NCBI GenBank assembly: GCA_005877565.1
Contig: VBOK01000006.1
Coordinates: 1-11,892 of the forward strand
Direction: 5' to 3'
From: Nitrospirota bacterium
GTDB taxonomy: Bacteria; Nitrospirota; Nitrospiria; Nitrospirales; NS-4
DNA: 11,892 bases
Position numbers and translations under genes: made by a program. Each line of letters opens with the position of its first letter. Position 1 is the stretch's first letter. Shown here piece by piece: positions 5,273-11,892 of the stretch. The notes beneath the pieces are model-generated. The model made no database searches, was not told where the DNA came from, and saw only the letters and a list, made by a program, of their open reading frames with translations.

Positions 5273-5671
5273 ATGGTGCCTCCGGTCCTGGCTCATGTCA
5301 TGGCGGCGTTCTTGAGTGGGAAGACCTGGTGGCCGCTGTTCCCCATGCTCCTGTTGATGGTCGTCACCGCTCTCAGCGCGGCCGTCGTGCTGGCTGTGAA
5401 GGTGAAAGTCGCAAAAGCCGACCTGGGCATCCAGGTCACGGCGCTGGGCTGTTACCTGCTCACGGCCGTGGTTGCCATGGCCAGCGAGGGAGGCGCGCTC
5501 TCACCCCACATCCATCGCTTGCCGTCCCTCCTGACGCAGGCTATCCTGTTGGCCCAGTTGGTCCGGATCTGGCGCCGGGAGTACGCGCGCTCTTTGCGGA
5601 CGCTCAACCTGATCGCGTGGGGCGGCATCCTGGCCGATACCGCCTTGCACTATCTCATCACGGTCGACTGA
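5273..5671 (+). CDS. Small integral membrane protein, unknown function
   Basis: A 132-aa hydrophobic protein with about four predicted membrane segments: roughly residues 20-43 (W-W-P-L-F-P-M-L-L-L-M-V-V), 51-69 (I-Q-V-T-A-L-G-C-Y-L-L-T), 80-97 and 108-128. Short charged loops (K-V-K-V-A-K-A-D and R-R-E-Y-A-R) suggest cytoplasmic connections. The frame is open to an ATG at 5189, which would overlap the divergent gene starting at 5224. The ATG at 5273 removes a polar 28-residue leader and sits just after a possible extended -10, so I prefer it. No family is recognised. Its stop is 31 nt from the convergent stop at 5703. Confidence 0.68.
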   Translation: MVPPVLAHVMAAFLSGKTWWPLFPMLLLMVVTALSAAVVLAVKVKVAKADLGIQVTALGCYLLTAVVAMASEGGALSPHIHRLPSLLTQAILLAQLVRIWRREYARSLRTLNLIAWGGILADTALHYLITVD

Positions 5672-5702
5672 CGTGCAACGCTGCGCAGTCGTGCGTCGTC
5701 CG

Positions 5703-6446
5703 TCACTTCCGAAGGCCGCAAGAACGGGCGACCCCATCACGATACCGCAGCCAGTGCTCTAGGCTTTCTTGCATGGTGTCGAGAATGAGCTGCTGATCGG
5801 CGGCCCCCAGCGCATAGTCCAGGACTGTCTTCCAGGCCGTTTGGCGATGGCTTGGTTCGACCATGAGGTGGACCCGGATCAGGTCCAAGTATTTGGGGTC
5901 AACCCCGTGGTTCTGCACCAGGGGATGCTTACGAACAATCTCCTCGATCTGCTCGGCGTCCTTTGGCGGGGAGGGGTGGAGGACTTCCTGGCGGTCATGG
6001 ACGCTTCCCTCGACGAAAATGGTCGCGACGGCGAGCGCGGTCAACCAGTCACCTTCACTGGTCGTCTTGTCCAGCCACTCACGGTACGCCCGGCTTTCCG
6101 CCAGGAGGCTGACATCGCGGAAGTGTGCACGCTCGAACCCCAGGCCAAGCATCATGGTCAGAAAGAGATCGGGATGGGATTGGCCGAGGGAGAGGCCGCC
6201 GGTGTCCTCCTCGTAGATGTTGCGGGCCAGTTCGCTGCGGACGGGGCGAGGCGGGTTCTTCCCATGAATCCGGCTCAGAAAGACCGGGAAGTCCCTGACA
6301 TACACCGCGTACTCCTGCCGAAAGTGTGTTTCGAGCTGTGGCTTGGTGATCTGGGGACCGCAGAAATGCGGCCAGGCCCAGTGGTCTTTCCGGTCCATGA
6401 TCGCCATCAGCTTTTCTCGGAACTGGTCGCTGGACAAGGGCTTCAT
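5703..6446 (-). CDS. Haem-oxygenase-like di-iron protein (PqqC/CADD-like, iron-containing redox enzyme family)
   Basis: A 247-aa all-helical protein matching the TenA/PqqC/CADD superfamily. The likely metal ligands can be placed in order: Glu79 or Glu80 in N-I-Y-E-E-D, His91 in S-H-P-D-L-F, Glu146 in F-V-E-G-S, and H193-x3-E197-x2-H200 in the last core helix. The last motif corresponds to H-x3-D-x2-H of CADD, with Asp replaced by Glu. The I-T-K-P-Q-L then F-P-V-F-L-S-R-I-H stretch closely parallels CADD. The position of the self-sacrificing Tyr of chlamydial CADD appears to be Trp25, by alignment from memory, so a pABA-synthase role is doubtful. An oxidase or oxygenase acting on an unknown small molecule is the reasonable inference. 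An ATG at 6458 adds four residues, but GGAG (6456-6453) 6 nt before the ATG at 6446 favours the shorter form. It is divergent from the gene at 6497. Confidence 0.82.
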   Translation of the reverse strand: MKPLSSDQFREKLMAIMDRKDHWAWPHFCGPQITKPQLETHFRQEYAVYVRDFPVFLSRIHGKNPPRPVRSELARNIYEEDTGGLSLGQSHPDLFLTMMLGLGFERAHFRDVSLLAESRAYREWLDKTTSEGDWLTALAVATIFVEGSVHDRQEVLHPSPPKDAEQIEEIVRKHPLVQNHGVDPKYLDLIRVHLMVEPSHRQTAWKTVLDYALGAADQQLILDTMQESLEHWLRYRDGVARSCGLRK

Positions 6447-6457
6447 AGTGTTCTCCA

Positions 6458-6486
6458 TTGCATCGCCATCACCGACTCGCTAGAAT
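6458..6486 (+). promoter_or_regulatory. Sigma70 promoter for the gene at 6497
   Basis: TTGCAT (6458-6463), 17 nt, TAGAAT (6481-6486, 5 of 6). The expected transcription start is near 6493, about four bases before the ATG, so the leader is near zero. The -35 begins 12 nt from the start codon of the divergent di-iron protein gene and shares base 6458 with its alternative ATG. Confidence 0.65.
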
Positions 6487-6496
6487 CCGTTCTTCG

Positions 6497-6781
6497 ATGG
6501 AACCTGTCACTCTTCAAAGCACGGAAGACATCTTCAAGTTGCTCGCCGAAGTGTCGCTGAAAGGCAAAGGCCTGACGGCCGAGTGCCTCCTCGACAAAGT
6601 CCTGGATGAAGGATTCACAGAACCCATCTACCTCTCGGCCACCGGCGAGGATCCCGACGCCTATTACCAGGGCAAGCCCAATGCCTGGGCGGTCTATCAG
6701 ATCCGTGAATGGAAGCGCGTCATGATGATCTCCGGCGGCCCCGGAAAGGAACGACGCGTCCAGATCACGGAAACACCCTGA
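6497..6781 (+). CDS. Unknown small protein (94 aa)
   Basis: No family recognised. The N-terminal half is helical (E-D-I-F-K-L-L-A-E-V-S-L-K-G-K-G-L-T-A-E-C-L-L-D-K-V-L-D-E-G-F), followed by a strand-rich part with Y-L-S-A-T-G-E-D-P-D-A-Y-Y and A-V-Y-Q-I-R-E-W-K-R-V-M-M-I-S. It is soluble and presumably cytoplasmic. The frame is open to an ATG at 6458, inside the -35 box; the start at 6497 is chosen because the promoter's expected start site is a few bases upstream. No SD is present. A second gene with a very similar promoter follows 44 nt after the stop. Confidence 0.74.
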   Translation: MEPVTLQSTEDIFKLLAEVSLKGKGLTAECLLDKVLDEGFTEPIYLSATGEDPDAYYQGKPNAWAVYQIREWKRVMMISGGPGKERRVQITETP

Positions 6782-6790
6782 TCCTCAACA

Positions 6791-6820
6791 TTGCATTTTG
6801 CGCTACTTGGGGCCTAGAAT
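6791..6820 (+). promoter_or_regulatory. Sigma70 promoter for the DUF2007 gene
   Basis: TTGCAT (6791-6796), 18 nt, TAGAAT (6815-6820). Both boxes are identical to those of the promoter at 6458-6486. Only five bases separate the -10 from the ATG at 6826, so transcription should begin on the start codon. Confidence 0.66.
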
Positions 6821-6825
6821 CAAAC

Positions 6826-7077
6826 ATGACCAAGCTCATGGCGCCTCGCGACGAGAACGAGTTAATTCTCCTCACGAGCCTCCTGGAAGGTAACGGGATT
6901 GATTTTTTCGTTCAGAACGAGTACTTCGGCGGCCTGTACCCCGGGCTGAACATCTTTCCGTTTAACGAGCGGGTCATCCTCGTCGCCGAAGCCGATTTCG
7001 ATCGCGCCGCGCTGCTGGCGCACGATTTCCTCGAATCCATCGACGGCAGGCCCCGGCAGGAAGGGCAGGTTGGGTAA
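6826..7077 (+). CDS. DUF2007 domain protein (putative signal-transducing family)
   Basis: An 83-aa protein matching the small DUF2007 domain, which in the databases is a putative prokaryotic signal-transducing protein with no proven role. Typical elements are E-L-I-L-L-T-S-L-L-E-G-N-G-I-D-F-F-V-Q-N (about 12-31), in which a helix is followed by a strand, then an aromatic loop with Y-F-G-G-L-Y-P, and V-I-L-V-A-E-A-D-F-D-R-A-A-L-L-A-H-D-F-L (about 50-69). There is no membrane segment. The frame is open to 6709, but the domain and the promoter both point to the ATG at 6826. No SD is present. The stop is 8 nt from the convergent stop at 7086. Confidence 0.82.
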   Translation: MTKLMAPRDENELILLTSLLEGNGIDFFVQNEYFGGLYPGLNIFPFNERVILVAEADFDRAALLAHDFLESIDGRPRQEGQVG

Positions 7078-7085
7078 GAGAGCGG

Positions 7086-7445
7086 TCAGTACCACCCGCC
7101 GACCAAGGCGTCCTCTTCGAAGTAGAGATAGCGGTGCTTGACAGTGGCGCTGTCGATCCAATCCTCGAAGACCCACAGTTCACGGCGCACGCCGGTGTCC
7201 GTGTAGGTCACGTCAATTTTGTACGGAGAGCCCCAGCTCTTCAGAACCTGCTCTCGACTCATACCCACTACGACCCGCTTCTGGGTGATGGCTTCCTCCA
7301 GGGTAGAATACTTGTAGTACGGAAGGACGCGCCATGTGATCATCCCAAGGAGGATGATCCCCAGGAGCACGTACAAGGCCACGCGCACAGAGCGCCGGCA
7401 CAGATAGGGGACGTCCTTCAGGCCGAGCGCATTCGACGTGGTCAT
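7086..7445 (-). CDS. Membrane-anchored BamE/SmpA-like protein
   Basis: A 119-aa protein with a basic N-terminus (R-R-S-V-R at 17-21), one membrane segment at about 22-40 and a small domain outside the membrane. The segment V-V-V-G-M-S-R-E-Q-V-L-K-S-W-G-S-P-Y-K-I at 58-77 is the characteristic helix-turn pattern of the SmpA/OmlA (BamE-like) fold. It is followed by strands R-E-L-W-V-F (88-93) and R-Y-L-Y-F-E (105-110), also typical. There is no lipobox Cys near the membrane segment (Cys16 precedes it), so this is an inner-membrane-anchored relative rather than outer-membrane BamE. The domain probably faces the periplasm. The ATG at 7445 follows a -10 box by 6 nt with no SD. It is divergent from the gene at 7507. 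Confidence 0.78.
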   Translation of the reverse strand: MTTSNALGLKDVPYLCRRSVRVALYVLLGIILLGMITWRVLPYYKYSTLEEAITQKRVVVGMSREQVLKSWGSPYKIDVTYTDTGVRRELWVFEDWIDSATVKHRYLYFEEDALVGGWY

Positions 7446-7451
7446 GGCAGT

Positions 7452-7481
7452 AATCTAACAGCGTGTCTTCGGCAGGGTCAA
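7452..7481 (-). promoter_or_regulatory. Sigma70 promoter for the BamE-like membrane protein gene
   Basis: On the minus strand, TTGACC (7481-7476, 5 of 6) is followed by 18 nt and TAGATT (7457-7452, 4 of 6). Six bases separate the -10 from the ATG at 7445, predicting a leaderless mRNA. Confidence 0.58.
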
Positions 7482-7506
7482 GCGCCCCGGCTTTGTCATC
7501 CCGCGT

Positions 7507-7872
7507 ATGTACGTTGAAGTCGCGTCCAATCCCAATTGCGGCAACTCGGTGTTCCTCCGCTTCCGTGAACTGGGCCCAGCGCGACCAGTCGTGCAAGTGC
7601 GGGTGTACGACCGCGTCTCCACCGGTGAGTGGTGCTGGGTGACCGGCTGGCAGGATGATGCGTCGGGGCCGCGTTGCCCGGCCGTGGCCCAGCCTGTCGA
7701 AGACTCGGGCGCCGGCGTCGTCTATCTGGTGTCGGGGGGCAATTGGGGCATCCGCTTGAAGCTACTCGAGCCAGATGAGGCTTGGAGCCTGGAAAACCCG
7801 CGGCAATGGGGCGAAGCCTATCTGCTCCAGGCGGACCGCCGCGACGTGCGGTTCGCCGACGAAATGGGCTGA
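7507..7872 (+). CDS. Unknown protein (121 aa), probably beta-rich
   Basis: Not recognised. Alternating hydrophobic stretches (V-F-L-R-F-R-E-L, V-V-Q-V-R-V-Y-D-R, C-W-V-T-G-W, V-V-Y-L-V-S-G-G-N-W-G-I-R-L-K-L-L) suggest a small beta-sandwich or barrel. It is Trp-rich (seven Trp) with three Cys, and has no signal peptide or membrane segment. The start is the ATG at 7507, the first in the frame; upstream there is only a weak -10-like TGTCAT (7494-7499) 7 nt before it and no SD. The TGA is separated by one base (7873) from the stop of the convergent gene, the tightest junction in the window. Confidence 0.72.
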   Translation: MYVEVASNPNCGNSVFLRFRELGPARPVVQVRVYDRVSTGEWCWVTGWQDDASGPRCPAVAQPVEDSGAGVVYLVSGGNWGIRLKLLEPDEAWSLENPRQWGEAYLLQADRRDVRFADEMG

Positions 7873-7873
7873 G

Positions 7874-8686
7874 TTATGGTGCGTAGCGGGGGAGGGGGAT
7901 CTTCTTCTTGGGAGGTTCGGGCGGAGGCGGGAGCGAAGCCGCCTTCGCTGAGAAGGGGTTGATCATGGCTTCGTGCGTCAACTTGTGATGGTCTCTGATG
8001 AGCTGAAGACTGTCGACCGCGATCTCGACACGGTTCACATTCTCGTTCAAGGTGATGCGGGGAGGAAAAGGCTCGGCTGCGTACAGACGGTACGAGAGCG
8101 ACCAGGCGTAATCCTCCTTGTTCCGTTCCTTGACCAGGCGGAGCGCCTCTTTGGAGGTTTCGTTCTGGAGCATGATGATGAACAGGTTCGACCGGTAGGT
8201 CGGGGCGTCATCGGCCAGCGAGGGCTTGAATTCGGGAATGAGCTTCGGGACGTCCTTCAGCGGAACCGCGAGCGGGACGGCGACCGGGCCTTCGACGGAG
8301 CCTGTGATCGGATCGGGGCTCAAGAACTCGATGTCCACGAGTTTGACGATGAGAGCGGGCGTGTCGGAATTCGGCTTCTCCTCTTTGGCGTACTGGAACG
8401 AATACCGCACATGGGTCTTGTCCCGGACGTACATATAGACGTCCTCCCCCACGGCGCCCGGGATCTGATCCTTCAGCACATTTTCCCACTCTTCATAGGA
8501 GTAGTATTTGTAAACCCGCAGGGCACCTGAGTGGTCCCGGATCTTGTGGGGTGGGCCGAGCTTGGCGCGGAGTTCTTCCTGCGTCAGGCCCAGGTAACCG
8601 TCCGAAAAGAAGGCTCCGGCAAGAGAGACAGCGGGCGAAGCGATCCAGGTAAGGAATCCTGCGAGTATGAGGGTAGCCGATCTCAT
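7874..8686 (-). CDS. Exported BamE/SmpA-like protein, unknown function
   Basis: A 270-aa protein with a signal peptide of about 24 residues (M-R-S, then L-I-L-A-G-F-L, then cleavage near S-L-A-G-A). There is no Cys at the cleavage site, so it is a soluble periplasmic protein rather than a lipoprotein. Directly after it, residues about 31-60 show the BamE/SmpA-like pattern G-L-T-Q-E-E-L-R-A-K-L-G-P-P-H-K-I-R and a following Y-K-Y-Y-S-Y strand. The middle is a longer unassigned domain, and the last 20 residues are Pro/Lys-rich (P-P-P-P-E-P-P-K-K-K). A TTG at 8710 would extend it by 8 residues, but that lies at the -10 region. The ATG at 8686 has GGAG (8698-8695) 8 nt upstream and leaves a normal signal peptide. 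It is divergent from metH. Confidence 0.78.
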   Translation of the reverse strand: MRSATLILAGFLTWIASPAVSLAGAFFSDGYLGLTQEELRAKLGPPHKIRDHSGALRVYKYYSYEEWENVLKDQIPGAVGEDVYMYVRDKTHVRYSFQYAKEEKPNSDTPALIVKLVDIEFLSPDPITGSVEGPVAVPLAVPLKDVPKLIPEFKPSLADDAPTYRSNLFIIMLQNETSKEALRLVKERNKEDYAWSLSYRLYAAEPFPPRITLNENVNRVEIAVDSLQLIRDHHKLTHEAMINPFSAKAASLPPPPEPPKKKIPLPRYAP

Positions 8687-8710
8687 CTCCGGAACTCCGA
8701 GGTTTCGCAA

Positions 8711-8739
8711 ATCCTACGGAGCGGTCCCCGTATTGTCAA
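8711..8739 (-). promoter_or_regulatory. Sigma70 promoter of the exported BamE-like gene
   Basis: On the minus strand, a perfect TTGACA (8739-8734) is followed by 17 nt and TAGGAT (8716-8711, 4 of 6). The expected start is near 8704, giving a leader of about 18 nt that includes the SD. Its -35 lies 10 bp from the -35 of the divergent metH promoter. Confidence 0.7.
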
Positions 8740-8749
8740 GGCAGTAATC

Positions 8750-8778
8750 TTGCCAAGGAGGGACCTATCCGGTATAGT
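8750..8778 (+). promoter_or_regulatory. Sigma70 promoter of metH
   Basis: TTGCCA (8750-8755, 5 of 6), 17 nt, TATAGT (8773-8778, 5 of 6). The expected start is about 8784-8786, next to the ATG at 8788 (a GTG sits at 8785). There is no room for a cobalamin, SAM or SAH riboswitch between this start and the gene, and no SD. Confidence 0.72.
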
Positions 8779-8787
8779 CCCCAAGTG

Positions 8788-11892
<3,105 letters not shown>

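Noticed and set aside
5179..5796. A 205-codon plus-strand frame overlapping the small membrane protein gene
   Set aside because: The frame at 5273-5671 gives coherent membrane segments, whereas this one is Gly/Arg/His-rich and runs into the convergent gene.
5769..6560. A 263-codon plus-strand frame opposite the di-iron protein
   Set aside because: The minus-strand protein carries an ordered set of metal ligands and an SD, and the plus frame is its shadow.

Overview
The window is about 11.9 kb of GC-rich (roughly 60% by eye) bacterial chromosome. It is densely packed with mostly single-gene transcription units that alternate strand. The set of genes (a DUF3386-DUF5069 pair, a ClpS-like orphan, a DUF2007 protein, several small conserved-looking unknowns and a full-type cobalamin-dependent MetH) would fit a Gram-negative, free-living organism. 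Nitrospirota (Nitrospira-like) is my best guess, but it rests on general resemblance and I could not confirm it. There are no phage genes, transposases, rRNAs, tRNAs or CRISPR arrays.

Layout: (1) 1-1914, plus strand: the end of a small molybdopterin-binding-domain protein, a D-2-hydroxyacid dehydrogenase, and a 145-aa protein built from two diverged copies of one ~50-residue unit, driven from its own promoter. (2) 1932-3151, minus strand: a two-gene operon, DUF3386 then DUF5069, with a good sigma70 promoter, clear Shine-Dalgarno (SD) sites and a stop codon inside the second SD. (3) 3152-3957: the least gene-dense part, with a ~200-bp AT-rich island (32% GC), a small basic ORF whose 5' end looks repeat-derived, and a block of strong hairpins. 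(4) 3958-5224: a small unknown protein, a diverged ClpS-like protein and a 207-aa unknown. (5) 5273-7872: a small membrane protein, a haem-oxygenase-like di-iron protein, two small plus-strand genes, a membrane-anchored BamE/SmpA-like protein and a 121-aa unknown. (6) 7874-8686, minus strand: an exported BamE-like protein. (7) 8788 to the end: metH, encoding the homocysteine, folate, cobalamin and the first part of the activation domain. It runs off the window.

The most interesting signal concerns gene expression rather than one gene. At five starts (1477, 6497, 6826, 7445 minus, 8788) a sigma70-type promoter with a 17-18 bp spacer ends only 5-10 nt before the ATG, with no SD. Transcription should therefore begin on, or within a few nt of, the start codon, giving leaderless or near-leaderless mRNAs. 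Other genes in the same window (2465, 3151, 4539, 6446 and 8686, all minus strand) have ordinary SD sites. Two initiation modes thus seem to be mixed gene by gene. Five convergent gene ends lie only 1-31 nt apart with no recognisable terminators.
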